A stretch of DNA of 64,000 bases from Chitinophagaceae bacterium (GCA_016787085.1 JAEUVJ010000006.1:1-64000), one strand, 5' to 3'; counted from the first letter of the stretch, positions 7,022 to 13,997 are shown. Made by a program: numbers and translations. The notes: generated from the sequence alone by a model not told the origin.

Positions 7022-8206
7022 ATGATTTCAAAATCAATTGCTGCTATTCAATTTGAGGATTTTCAGCGTTTAATTGACAACGGCGTAATTGAGAGCAAAA
7101 CATTGGAGTATAAGCAAACGGTGGATGTAATGCGTGACAGGGAAAAAAAGGAATTTCTTGCCGATGTCTCTTCGTTTGCAAATGCTTTAGGAGGTGACTT
7201 GATTTATGGAATTTCCGAGAACAGAGAGACTGGTCTGCCAGATCGTATAACCGGTATTGAAGTAAGCAATTTCGACGAATTCTTACTCCAATTGCATTCA
7301 CTTATACGTGACGGTATAGCTCCCCGACTTGCTAACATTTGTATTGAAAAATTCGAAAATCAAGAAGGTAAGACCATTCTCTTGATTCGAATATCAAAGA
7401 GTTGGAATGGCCCTCATTGGGTTACCTTCAATGGATCTAATAAATTTTATACTCGTTCGACAAACGGAAAATATCCTATGAATATTGAAGAACTTAAGGA
7501 GGCATTTTTGTTAACCGATACTATCGTCGATAGGATTAGATTATTTGTTTCTAAGAGAGTATCCTTGATTGCTTCAGATACAACGCCAATTCCTCTTCTT
7601 CCTTACGGCAGAATAGTACTTCACCTTGTTCCAATTTCGAGTTTCAGTGTACAGAAATCTCAGAATGTCATAAATGAAAAGCAAGGAATCAGAATTAGGT
7701 CTTTGGATGGAGGAAACGATTACCCCAGATTTAATTTGGATGGGCTGCTAAGTTCCTATAAAAGAAGCGTTGACCCTGGACATGAAAGTTATGTTCAATT
7801 GTTTCGCAATGGGATAATTGAGACAGTTAATTCAAGCATTCTTAAGCCATATAATAATAATTTGGGAATTCCTATTTCTGGCGACGAAAATTATGAGTAC
7901 CAGATTATCGAAATCCTAGCTGACTATATGAAGTTATACAGTAGCCTTGGAATAGACTTTCCAGTCTTTCTTTTTGTGACCTTAGTTAATGTTAAAGGCT
8001 ATAAGGTTGAAGGTGGGCAGAGACATTATCATGATCGGTCGGCAATAGATAGAGATATCGTTCCTCTGCCTGAAGTAATAATTCAAAATGCAAATGATAA
8101 TTTGCCTTTTTTGTTAAAATCACTTTTCGACATTGTCTGGAATGCGTCTGGCTATAATCGATCTGAAAACTATGACCCCACTGGTCTATGGAAGCCTAAA
8201 AGATAA
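7022..8206 (+). CDS. Schlafen AlbA_2 domain protein (putative ATP-binding)
   Basis: This 394-residue protein has an AlbA_2 (Schlafen core) domain at about residues 12-160. The marks are 'ESKTLEYKQT', 'FLADVSSFANALGGDLIYGI', 'LIRISKSWNGPHWVT' and 'FYTRSTNGKYPMNIEELKEAF'. The remaining ~230 residues are not recognised. AlbA_2 proteins occur often in mobile elements and defence islands, where some act as RNases or regulators. The gene is AT-rich like its upstream neighbours, and sits 219 bp after a terminator, so it is a separate unit. A defence role is inferred from context only. Confidence 0.8.
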   Translation: MISKSIAAIQFEDFQRLIDNGVIESKTLEYKQTVDVMRDREKKEFLADVSSFANALGGDLIYGISENRETGLPDRITGIEVSNFDEFLLQLHSLIRDGIAPRLANICIEKFENQEGKTILLIRISKSWNGPHWVTFNGSNKFYTRSTNGKYPMNIEELKEAFLLTDTIVDRIRLFVSKRVSLIASDTTPIPLLPYGRIVLHLVPISSFSVQKSQNVINEKQGIRIRSLDGGNDYPRFNLDGLLSSYKRSVDPGHESYVQLFRNGIIETVNSSILKPYNNNLGIPISGDENYEYQIIEILADYMKLYSSLGIDFPVFLFVTLVNVKGYKVEGGQRHYHDRSAIDRDIVPLPEVIIQNANDNLPFLLKSLFDIVWNASGYNRSENYDPTGLWKPKR

Positions 8207-8340
8207 TTTGACTATTTTGTAATGGCCTTCATTTATGATAGACATAACAAAAGAATCACGGTTTCAAACATTTGATACTTTTAACTGGCTACAATTTACA
8301 AAATTCAAACGGTGAGTTTTCCACAGGATTTGTGAATTAA

Positions 8341-8384
8341 GCAAATTACCCTCCCTTATTTCATTCTCGCTTCCCGCATACACT
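8341..8384 (+). promoter_or_regulatory. Element promoter signature, copy D (HTH gene)
   Basis: GCAAATTACCCTCCCTTAT (8341-8359) is followed by CATACACT (8377-8384), which ends 25 nt after the box. The HTH gene ATG is at 8392. Copy E has the same box with one change and the identical CATACACT at the same distance. Confidence 0.6.
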
Positions 8385-8391
8385 CTTATGC

Positions 8392-8679
8392 ATGGAAATA
8401 CGTCGGTTTCCTAACAAGCTACGTTCATATCGCCGCTGCAACGGGTATTCCCAAAAGAAAGTGGCACGGATGCTCGGTCTTGCTGATACCAGTACGCTTT
8501 CCCGGTGGGAACATGGCATCAGCAACCCCGGTATCGTGCAGGTATTTCGTCTTGCCCGACTATATCGAACCCTGCCGCATGTGTTGTATGACGAACTCTG
8601 GATAGAGCTAGAAACAGAGTTTAGCTTGTTGGCTCAAAGCCATGAGCCGTTTAATACTAAGCCGCAATTAAGTATGTAA
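8392..8679 (+). CDS. XRE-family HTH regulator
   Basis: This 95-residue protein has a Cro/C1-type helix-turn-helix at about residues 8-60 ('LRSYRRCNGYSQKKVARMLGLADTS', 'LSRWEHGISNPGI') and a short tail. The N-terminal Arg-rich part suits DNA contact. It is preceded by promoter copy D and followed by two hairpins. As a small regulator on the element with that shared promoter, it is one candidate for the protein that reads the signature. Confidence 0.75.
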   Translation: MEIRRFPNKLRSYRRCNGYSQKKVARMLGLADTSTLSRWEHGISNPGIVQVFRLARLYRTLPHVLYDELWIELETEFSLLAQSHEPFNTKPQLSM

Positions 8680-8690
8680 AACAAAATAGT

Positions 8691-8711
8691 AGTGATGTGA
8701 ATCACATCACT
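8691..8711. repeat. Perfect short hairpin AGTGATGTG/CACATCACT
   Basis: The 9-bp arms surround a 3-nt loop directly upstream of a terminator hairpin. It could strengthen termination or be a small operator. Confidence 0.45.
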
Positions 8712-8716
8712 TTCTG

Positions 8717-8740
8717 AAAAGGACATTTCTGTGTCCTTTT
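8717..8740 (+). terminator. Rho-independent terminator after the HTH gene
   Basis: AAAAGGACA and TGTCCTTTT form a 9-bp stem with a 6-nt loop, followed by CTTTTC. Confidence 0.7.
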
Positions 8741-8762
8741 CTTTTCTCTCCTGATTGTAGCG

Positions 8763-8786
8763 GAATCATTTTTAAGAAAATGATTC
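8763..8786. promoter_or_regulatory. Inverted repeat upstream of the RuvC-like gene pair
   Basis: GAATCATTTT and AAAATGATTC are perfect 10-bp arms with a 4-nt spacer. A second dyad, CGAACG at 8796-8801 and CGTTCG at 8826-8831 (the latter inside the palindrome GAACGTaACGTTC), follows. Both lie in the leader of the 8871 gene and may be operators or RNA structures. Confidence 0.45.
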
Positions 8787-8870
8787 TCTATAAAACGAAC
8801 GATAACGAATGAAAAAAGAACGTAACGTTCGAGACAATCAGGGAGGTATTATCAGTTATCACAGTTCATT

Positions 8871-9110
8871 ATGCAACACTCATACTCCCCGCAAGAGATC
8901 AGGCTTGCCACTGAAATTTCCGATACCCTCGGAGACCGGGATTCAATGGCACAGCACCTGCTCTTTGTCAGAAGGTACAACGAAGACTTCTTGCGGGAAA
9001 CACTGGCTAAAGTGATGGCGATCCCTGAGAGCCAAATCAGGAAAAGCAGGGCTGCCCTCTATACCTTCCTTATCAACCAGCGCAGCCGCTATGGCGACGC
9101 TAGGCATTAG
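8871..9110 (+). CDS. 79-residue protein, unknown function, overlaps the RuvC-like gene
   Basis: I recognise no family. The sequence is largely helical and basic at the end ('IRKSRAALYTFLINQRSRYG'). It overlaps the next gene by 20 bp, so the two are probably translated together. An AGGGAGGT lies about 24 nt before the ATG, too far for a normal ribosome site. A competing ORF at 8809 in another frame is less likely because it runs across this one and lacks the coupling. Confidence 0.55.
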   Translation: MQHSYSPQEIRLATEISDTLGDRDSMAQHLLFVRRYNEDFLRETLAKVMAIPESQIRKSRAALYTFLINQRSRYGDARH

Positions 9111-9564
9111 CACGAACACACGGCTCCTTGGACTAGCAATTATTCATCAGAAACGGTTAGTAGCGTATTCGACCCGGCTACATAAATCGTCCTGGTCTGC
9201 CCGGAAAGCAAACTCGATAATCACCAGCCTGGAGCCGTGTGTCCGCCGATACTGTATTAAACGTGTGGTTTTGTCAATCCCGCGTGAATACCACCAAACA
9301 AAGGCATTCAAAATACTTCTTTCGGCCATCAGAAAGCACTTCGCTGAAGCCGGGATTCCGGTACTTGACTATCCCACTGAAAGCATCTATTTATTTTGCC
9401 CACCGCAGCACAAGAAAATCAAAAGGGTAGCGATGATCGGACTTACTGAGCGCCATCCAGAGCTTCGCTATTGCCTTAACAAAGAGTTGCGAAATAAAAA
9501 CAAGTATTATCTCAAACTCTTTGAAGCGGTGGCGGTAGCAACATTGCAAGAAGAAAAGAAATAG
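9091..9564 (+). CDS. RuvC/RNase H fold-like protein with altered first catalytic residue
   Basis: This 157-residue protein begins 'MATLGISTNTRLLGLAIIHQKRLVAY', the shape of the first strands of RuvC and YqgF nucleases (GIDPGTRxTGxxVI), but Ser stands where the catalytic Asp should be. It continues with a helix, then 'CIKRVVLSIPRE', a second strand of the fold. Length fits RuvC (about 160-170). If the fold is right, the enzyme is either inactive or uses other acids. The match is pattern-based and remote. It is coupled to the 79-residue gene, ends at a terminator and sits just before the ArdC gene. Confidence 0.5.
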   Translation: MATLGISTNTRLLGLAIIHQKRLVAYSTRLHKSSWSARKANSIITSLEPCVRRYCIKRVVLSIPREYHQTKAFKILLSAIRKHFAEAGIPVLDYPTESIYLFCPPQHKKIKRVAMIGLTERHPELRYCLNKELRNKNKYYLKLFEAVAVATLQEEKK

Positions 9565-9570
9565 CAAAGC

Positions 9571-9595
9571 AAAACAGGATGTCTATCCTGTTTTT
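9571..9595 (+). terminator. Rho-independent terminator after the RuvC-like gene
   Basis: AAACAGGAT and ATCCTGTTT form a 9-bp stem with a 4-nt loop, followed by more T residues. Confidence 0.75.
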
Positions 9596-9620
9596 GTTTT
9601 CCACTATAGTTGCGTATTCT

Positions 9621-9664
9621 GCAAATTTCCCTCCCTTATACGCTCTCGCAATTCTCCATACACT
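9621..9664 (+). promoter_or_regulatory. Element promoter signature, copy E (ArdC gene)
   Basis: GCAAATTTCCCTCCCTTAT (9621-9639) is followed by CATACACT (9657-9664) ending 25 nt later. The ArdC ATG is 39 bp downstream at 9703. A TCTCGC between the two parts is also shared with copy D, offset by one base. Confidence 0.6.
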
Positions 9665-9702
9665 GAGAGAAACAATTCTTTCACAATTAAATCATCTGAA
9701 TT

Positions 9703-10623
9703 ATGGATTCACAAAACACCACATCCACAAAGCTGGATGTGTACCAGATTGTCACAGATCGTATGATTACTCTCCTTGAGCAAGGGACTGCTCCCTGGCA
9801 AAAGCCATGGACTGACTCAGGAATTCCGATGAATCTCCTTAGCAAGCGAGCGTATCGGGGTGTTAACCTCTGGCTTCTATTATCCTTAGATTATGAACGT
9901 AATCTGTTCCTCACCTGGGATCAGATCAAAAAACTTGGTGCTTCAGTGAAGCAGGGTGAACACGGCCATGTTGTTGTCTTCTGGCGTACATTACCGAAGA
10001 AAAAGGAAGGCGATGACGGAGAAGAAAAGAAACAAATTCCAATGCTCCGCTATTACAAAGTGTTCAATGTAGCTCAAATTCGGGATCTTCCTGCGAATAT
10101 GGTTGAGCCGATTGTAGCCGGAGAACAGGATACATTTCTTCAGTGTGAGCCGATCTACAACATGATGCCACAGTGCCCCGATCTAAGGCATAAAGGACAA
10201 AGCGCCTATTATGACCCGAAAGAGGATTACGTCAACATGCCGGGTAAAAAAACATTCAAGAAAGCCGAAGGATACTACGCCACACTTTTTCATGAACTGG
10301 TACACAGTACCGGGCATGAAAAACGATTAAACCGTCCAACCTTAACTGAAATGGCTGAATTTGGCTCAGATATGTACAGCATCGAAGAGCTCGTCGCTGA
10401 ACTCGGTGCTGCGTATCTCTCTGCCTCAACCGGCATACTGGAAAGAGTTGAGAAAAACAGTGCTGCCTATTTGAATGGATGGATTGCTAAACTGAAAAAT
10501 GACAAGCGCTTCATCATTCAAGCCAGTGGCCAAGCCCAGAGAGCGGTTGATTTCATTCTAAACCGTCAATTTCCTGCTGATGATCCAAAGGAAGTTGAGC
10601 AGTCTGAGCTATTAGGAGAGTGA
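9703..10623 (+). CDS. ardC: ArdC-like antirestriction protein with zincin-type domain
   Basis: This 306-residue protein has the ArdC N-terminal domain at about residues 11-130 ('VYQIVTDRMITLLEQGTAPWQKPW', 'RGVNLWLL', 'VFWRTLPKK', 'YYKVFNVAQI') and a C-terminal metallopeptidase-like domain. The zinc motif HELVH is at residues 197-201 and a downstream 'EELVAELGAAYL' supplies the likely third ligand. ArdC proteins bind single-stranded DNA and protect incoming plasmid or ICE DNA from restriction. That fits an element with its own orphan methyltransferase. Promoter copy E drives it and a terminator follows. Confidence 0.9.
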   Translation: MDSQNTTSTKLDVYQIVTDRMITLLEQGTAPWQKPWTDSGIPMNLLSKRAYRGVNLWLLLSLDYERNLFLTWDQIKKLGASVKQGEHGHVVVFWRTLPKKKEGDDGEEKKQIPMLRYYKVFNVAQIRDLPANMVEPIVAGEQDTFLQCEPIYNMMPQCPDLRHKGQSAYYDPKEDYVNMPGKKTFKKAEGYYATLFHELVHSTGHEKRLNRPTLTEMAEFGSDMYSIEELVAELGAAYLSASTGILERVEKNSAAYLNGWIAKLKNDKRFIIQASGQAQRAVDFILNRQFPADDPKEVEQSELLGE

Positions 10624-10635
10624 GTACCAAATAGT

Positions 10636-10663
10636 AAGCCCGAACAATAGTTTGGGCTTTTTT
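10636..10663 (+). terminator. Rho-independent terminator after ardC
   Basis: AAGCCCGAAC pairs with GTTTGGGCTT (one G-T pair) across a 4-nt loop and is followed by T residues. Confidence 0.75.
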
Positions 10664-10733
10664 ACTTTCGCTAATCAGATTATTTTTGAACTGGAATAAT
10701 TGCTTTCGATTGGATTATGTAAGTGATGATCGT

Positions 10734-11150
10734 ATGAATATCCAGATAGTACCAACAAATACAAGGATGAAGGCTAAGCCTCCTGTAAGCCAGAATTTAG
10801 AGCAATGGAGGAATTTTGCACAAAGAATAACCAAGAACCCATTTGTGAAAACGTACCTAATCGAACGTGATGGAACAATATGTGGATGGTGTAAAAAGGA
10901 ATTGTATGACCTAAAAATTGTTCATCATATCAGCTATGATCATTACTGCAGCTATGACAAAGTGATCAGGATTAATTCTCCCACTCCTACGAACCCCTTT
11001 AAGACAAGATTGGTACCCGATTGTAAAAGCTGTATGGAAGATACACTAGAACGATTTGAAACTTGTATGCAAAAACTTGTTTTGGTTCACAGTATTTGCA
11101 ACAAACATATTTCCGATCAGCTACAATCTTCCGGTAATAGTAATTTGTAA
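10734..11150 (+). CDS. HNH-like zinc-binding protein
   Basis: From the ATG at 10734 the protein has 138 residues; a TTG at 10686 would add 16. It has a metal-finger layout like HNH nucleases: 'CGWCKKEL', then 'IVHHISYDHYC', then 'PDCKSCMEDTLERF' and a final 'HSICNKH'. Two CxxC pairs frame a His-His pair, which is the usual zinc-finger plus beta-beta-alpha metal arrangement, though the final Asn of the motif is not obvious. Nuclease activity is therefore likely but unproven. It stands alone between ardC and the integrase. Confidence 0.5.
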   Translation: MNIQIVPTNTRMKAKPPVSQNLEQWRNFAQRITKNPFVKTYLIERDGTICGWCKKELYDLKIVHHISYDHYCSYDKVIRINSPTPTNPFKTRLVPDCKSCMEDTLERFETCMQKLVLVHSICNKHISDQLQSSGNSNL

Positions 11151-11240
11151 TTATGGGGTAAGGGGTCTCCCTCCTATGTTTCGAATATATGGCATCATTG
11201 AGCGATACTTATATGGTGTCTGATAAAACCTGGATACTAT

Positions 11241-12452
11241 CTAAATGCCGAGTTTTTTAAAGTCCGCTCTTCGGGTTCCTTCAACAATCTCTGGCAGATT
11301 TACAGAAAAATAATTCTTTGTAGTTTCCTCTTTAGTGTGGCCCATCATCTTGGAAAGAATAGGCCGTTCTGCTCCGTACCGTACCCAAAGTTGTGCATTG
11401 GTATGTCGAGCCACTTTGTTACTTATATTCTTTTTGATCCCGGCTATTTTTGCTACCTCCTTTAAGTTACGGTTATATGCGGGTTCTTCGATAAATACTG
11501 CTGGATTGAATATACTATTGCTGTCTGTAGCAGATTGGTATTTTCTGATGATCGCCGCTGCATAAGGGAATTTGAACAGTGGAATGATCGTTTGGTTGTT
11601 GTTTTTGTCTCTTGCTCCGATGATAAAATATCCGTATTCTTCGTCCTCAAATAACTGGTCTTTGGTGAAAATCGGCAGATCCTTGTAATAATAGCCAGTA
11701 TAGATCTGGAAAAGAAATAAGTCACGATCTCGTTCAAGGTACTCTTTCCCTTTTGAAAATGTTGTTGATTTCCATTGTTTGATTTCCTGAATTTCGAGAA
11801 AAGTGCGTTTGGATTGTCCAACCTTAATCTTCACATCGTCAAAGAGAAACTCCATTTGACTTGGATCGAGGTAGTTATCTTTCCGAGCACATTTTATAAC
11901 CCGCTTAAACGCTTCCATATATTTTTTGCAGCTGCCACCTTGGAGCTTCAGAGTCGTTTGCATAAAACGATAAAATTCCCGAACAAGAGTATTGTCAATG
12001 TCAGAAAAAGAAAGGTCCTTTTTAAATTGTTGTAAGTGAGATAAGCAGGTGTTGTATTTTTTTATTGTATTTTCCTCCAACTTCTCCGGGGGGCTTGCTA
12101 TAAACTCTTTCATATAGTCATAGAAGGAATTAGTATCGCCTTTCTTTTTCAGATGTCGAAAAATCGTATCAAAACTGAGCGATTTGTTGAAGTTATAACT
12201 GCGCTTAATCAGTTCATTAACCTGGTTCTTCTTTTCTCTAATCTTGTTGTTAATTTCAAAGGAAAAGTCATGATTCTTTACCCAGGCATCCTCTTTTCCT
12301 GACCATTGGGCAAGCGACACTTTTTGTGGAACTGAGATTTTATAATATCGGGAATCACGATTGATCGTAATGCGCAGGTGAATCGAATATAACCCTGATT
12401 TATTCTTCTCGTTCCTCCAGTTAAACACAACTCCTAGCTGGGGTAAGTTCAT
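11241..12452 (-). CDS. Tyrosine recombinase/integrase, Bacteroidota type
   Basis: This 403-residue integrase has an arm-binding-like N-terminus (residues 1-90), a SAM-like core-binding domain (about 105-200) and a catalytic domain. Visible catalytic residues are Lys283, Arg349 in 'KVAR', His372 in 'MGHT' and nucleophile Tyr381 in 'NYFSV'. The first Arg of the family is replaced within 'TGYYYKDL' (residues 252-259), and the His of HxxR is Lys346. Loss of the first Arg is known in other Bacteroidota integrases such as IntDOT. Its 5' end points at the tRNA-Arg 166 bp away, so it most likely integrates this element there. Confidence 0.9.
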   Translation of the reverse strand: MNLPQLGVVFNWRNEKNKSGLYSIHLRITINRDSRYYKISVPQKVSLAQWSGKEDAWVKNHDFSFEINNKIREKKNQVNELIKRSYNFNKSLSFDTIFRHLKKKGDTNSFYDYMKEFIASPPEKLEENTIKKYNTCLSHLQQFKKDLSFSDIDNTLVREFYRFMQTTLKLQGGSCKKYMEAFKRVIKCARKDNYLDPSQMEFLFDDVKIKVGQSKRTFLEIQEIKQWKSTTFSKGKEYLERDRDLFLFQIYTGYYYKDLPIFTKDQLFEDEEYGYFIIGARDKNNNQTIIPLFKFPYAAAIIRKYQSATDSNSIFNPAVFIEEPAYNRNLKEVAKIAGIKKNISNKVARHTNAQLWVRYGAERPILSKMMGHTKEETTKNYFSVNLPEIVEGTRRADFKKLGI

Positions 12453-12484
12453 AGCTTGAAGATACGGAGAAATGAAGAATAACC

Positions 12485-12505
12485 GTAAAACAAAATGTAA
12501 AACAA
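12485..12505. repeat. Tandem GTAAAACAA pair, possible integrase arm sites
   Basis: GTAAAACAA occurs at 12485 and again at 12497 between the integrase start and the tRNA. Another copy is at 8676. Short direct repeats near an element end are typical of integrase arm-binding sites, but AT-rich chance matches are possible. Confidence 0.3.
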
Positions 12506-12547
12506 TTAACGGGAATTAAAGGGAAACGAGAAAGCGTCTAAAATGAT

Positions 12548-12581
12548 AAAACCCTCATCAGTATTGAATTTGACGAGGGCT
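12548..12581 (-). terminator. Terminator downstream of tRNA-Arg (minus strand)
   Basis: On the minus strand, CCCTCGTC pairs with GATGAGGG (one G-U pair) around a 12-nt loop and is followed by TTTTAT. It lies 37 bp past the tRNA 3' end and could serve the tRNA transcript. If the element boundary is inside the tRNA, this terminator came with the element. Confidence 0.6.
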
Positions 12582-12617
12582 TACTTCTTTTTAATAGGTT
12601 TTAATCCTCTTTAAGAG

Positions 12618-12689
12618 TAGTCCCGACAGGAATCGAACCTGTATCTAAAGTTTAGGAAACTTCTATTCTATCCATTGAACTACGGGACC
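12618..12689 (-). tRNA. tRNA-Arg (anticodon CCT)
   Basis: Read on the minus strand, the acceptor arm GGTCCCG pairs with CGGGACT (G1-U72 wobble). The D arm is GTTC..GAAT, the anticodon stem GAAGT/ACTTT encloses TTCCTAA with anticodon CCT, and the T arm is ACAGG-TTCGATT-CCTGT. The discriminator base is A and CCA is not encoded. The decoded codon is AGG. Its 3' end faces the integrase gene, which marks it as the probable attachment site. Confidence 0.93.
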
Positions 12690-12695
12690 TGTTTA

Positions 12696-12722
12696 CCCGC
12701 CGGAGCCAGAGGCTCCGGCGGG
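12696..12722. repeat. GC-rich perfect hairpin upstream of tRNA-Arg
   Basis: CCCGCCGGAGCC and GGCTCCGGCGGG form a 12-bp stem with a 3-nt loop, six bases from the tRNA 5' end. It is the most GC-rich stretch nearby and looks like a REP-type intergenic palindrome. It has no T-tract on either side, so terminator function is unlikely. Confidence 0.55.
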
Positions 12723-12909
12723 CGGCAAAAATAATGGTTTTGCGTTTATGGCAGACTTGAAAAGTTAATGACCTGGCATTTAAGGTCCAATACCATAATG
12801 ACTTCGCCATCTGAAAACGGCTTCGTAACCTTAAACTCTTTGAACATTAAACTTTAAACTTCCCTGAACCCGCTGCCATAGGGTTGTCACCCGCCCCCTT
12901 TTCCTTTGT

Positions 12910-13431
12910 ATGGTCAATCAGACAATCATCAGTAAAACCATGTTTATGACCGCTACACAAGAAATGAGCATTACCGTGATCACACCAGAGGTCTTATTAG
13001 AGCACTGGCAGGGACACCGCCGCCTTACCCGCCGTATGATCGAAGCATTTCCGGAAGACAAACTGTTTACTTACTCCATCGGGGGTATGCGCCCCTTTGC
13101 ACAACTGGTACAGGAATTCTTAAGCATGTCCGTCCCCACGCTGCATGGCGTTGCTACCGGTAAATGGGAAAATTACCAGGAGAGTCCTGTTCCCACCACC
13201 AAAAAGGAATTACTGGATCGCTGGGATGAGGACACACAGGAGATCAACCGGCTATGGCCCACCATACCGCCTCATCGCTTCCAGGAAGTGGATAAGGCCT
13301 TTGGCCAATGGGAGGGGCCGGGCTACTGGATACTCTTTTATATCATAGATAATGAGATCCACCACCGCGGGCAGGGCTATGTCTATCTCCGGTCACTGGG
13401 TATAGAGCCGCCCCCCTTCTGGGACAGGTAG
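12910..13431 (+). CDS. DinB/YfiT-like family protein
   Basis: The ORF codes for 173 residues. It forms a four-helix DinB-type protein with possible metal-binding His residues: one in 'LLEHWQGHRR' and the pair in 'DNEIHHRGQGYVYLRSLG' near the C-terminus, which is the best-kept DinB signature. Family members are metal-dependent thiol transferases or have unknown roles. The start is uncertain: Met1, Met11, Met13 and Met19 are all possible, and homology begins only at about residue 20. A CCTTTG just before the first ATG resembles the end of a -7 box, which would favour a later start. It is the first gene on the chromosome side of the tRNA. Confidence 0.8.
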   Translation: MVNQTIISKTMFMTATQEMSITVITPEVLLEHWQGHRRLTRRMIEAFPEDKLFTYSIGGMRPFAQLVQEFLSMSVPTLHGVATGKWENYQESPVPTTKKELLDRWDEDTQEINRLWPTIPPHRFQEVDKAFGQWEGPGYWILFYIIDNEIHHRGQGYVYLRSLGIEPPPFWDR

Positions 13432-13519
13432 CATAACAAGGGTATAAGTAAGTACAGGATGTATTACCGGGGATAGCCGATGATCGCTGATTGTTTGCTA
13501 TCTTCCGGTAATATTTTTT

Positions 13520-13975
13520 ATGAAAAGAACGCTTCTTATCCTTTTACTGGTATCGCTGCACCAGGCGATTGCTGCCCAGGATACCGGGTCCCCAAAAGCA
13601 AAGCTGAATCATATTGCCCTTTATGTTACCGACCTTACAACCAGTACGGCTTTTTACCGGGATATCATCGGGCTGGATACTATACCCGAACCTTTTCACG
13701 ATGGCCGCCATACCTGGTTCAGCATCGGGCCGAAAAGCCATCTGCACCTGATACAGGGGCTAAAAACAAGGACTGGCCAGGAAAAGAATACGCATTTGTG
13801 TTTCAGCGTTGCTTCCGTGGAGGCTTTTATTCCCCTGCTTACAAAACATAAAGTAGCATACGAGAACTGGGCCGGTGAAAAGAACGCTGTCACCAACCGG
13901 GTGGACGGTGTCAAACAGATCTATTTCCGCGACCCTGATGGCTACTGGATCGAGATCAACGATGCCAAAGACTAA
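13520..13975 (+). CDS. Exported VOC-family (glyoxalase/dioxygenase-like) protein
   Basis: This 151-residue protein has a signal peptide (MKRTLLILLLVSLHQAIAAQ) and one VOC domain. The marks are 'LNHIALYVTDLTTSTAFYRDIIGLD', 'HTWFSIG', 'HLCFSVASVEAFI' and 'IYFRDPDGYWIEIND'. The His in 'LNHIAL' and the Glu in 'WIEIN' fit the usual metal positions. The substrate is unknown; export of a VOC protein to the periplasm is common in this phylum. Confidence 0.82.
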   Translation: MKRTLLILLLVSLHQAIAAQDTGSPKAKLNHIALYVTDLTTSTAFYRDIIGLDTIPEPFHDGRHTWFSIGPKSHLHLIQGLKTRTGQEKNTHLCFSVASVEAFIPLLTKHKVAYENWAGEKNAVTNRVDGVKQIYFRDPDGYWIEINDAKD

Positions 13976-13997
13976 GGCCCGTTTTCCCTCAAGACCT

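Larger units (their letters stand above)
1..12618. mobile_element. Right-hand part of an integrated mobile element (ICE or genomic island) at tRNA-Arg
   Basis: The stretch carries a tyrosine integrase whose 5' end faces the 3' end of a tRNA-Arg gene, plus an ArdC antirestriction protein, a large serine recombinase, an orphan DNA methyltransferase, a TraG/HerA-like ATPase and small HTH regulators. Integrases of this kind commonly use the 3' end of a tRNA as attB, and this layout fits. Five units share a promoter signature found nowhere else in the window, which argues that they arrived together. I found no second copy of the tRNA 3' end further left, so the other boundary is probably outside the window. 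No relaxase or mating-pair genes are visible here, so whether it is conjugative cannot be judged. The right edge inside the tRNA is inferred. Confidence 0.65.

Noticed and set aside
8809..9015. 68-codon ORF over the start of the 79-residue gene
   Set aside because: It overlaps the better candidate at 8871 in another frame, and the 8871 frame is coupled to the next gene.
9579..9779. 66-codon ORF over promoter copy E and the ardC start
   Set aside because: It runs through the terminator, promoter signature and ardC start, which makes a real protein unlikely.
1..11240. Left attachment site as a copy of the tRNA-Arg 3' end
   Set aside because: I scanned the intergenic regions for the T-arm and acceptor sequence and found no copy, so the boundary is placed outside the window.
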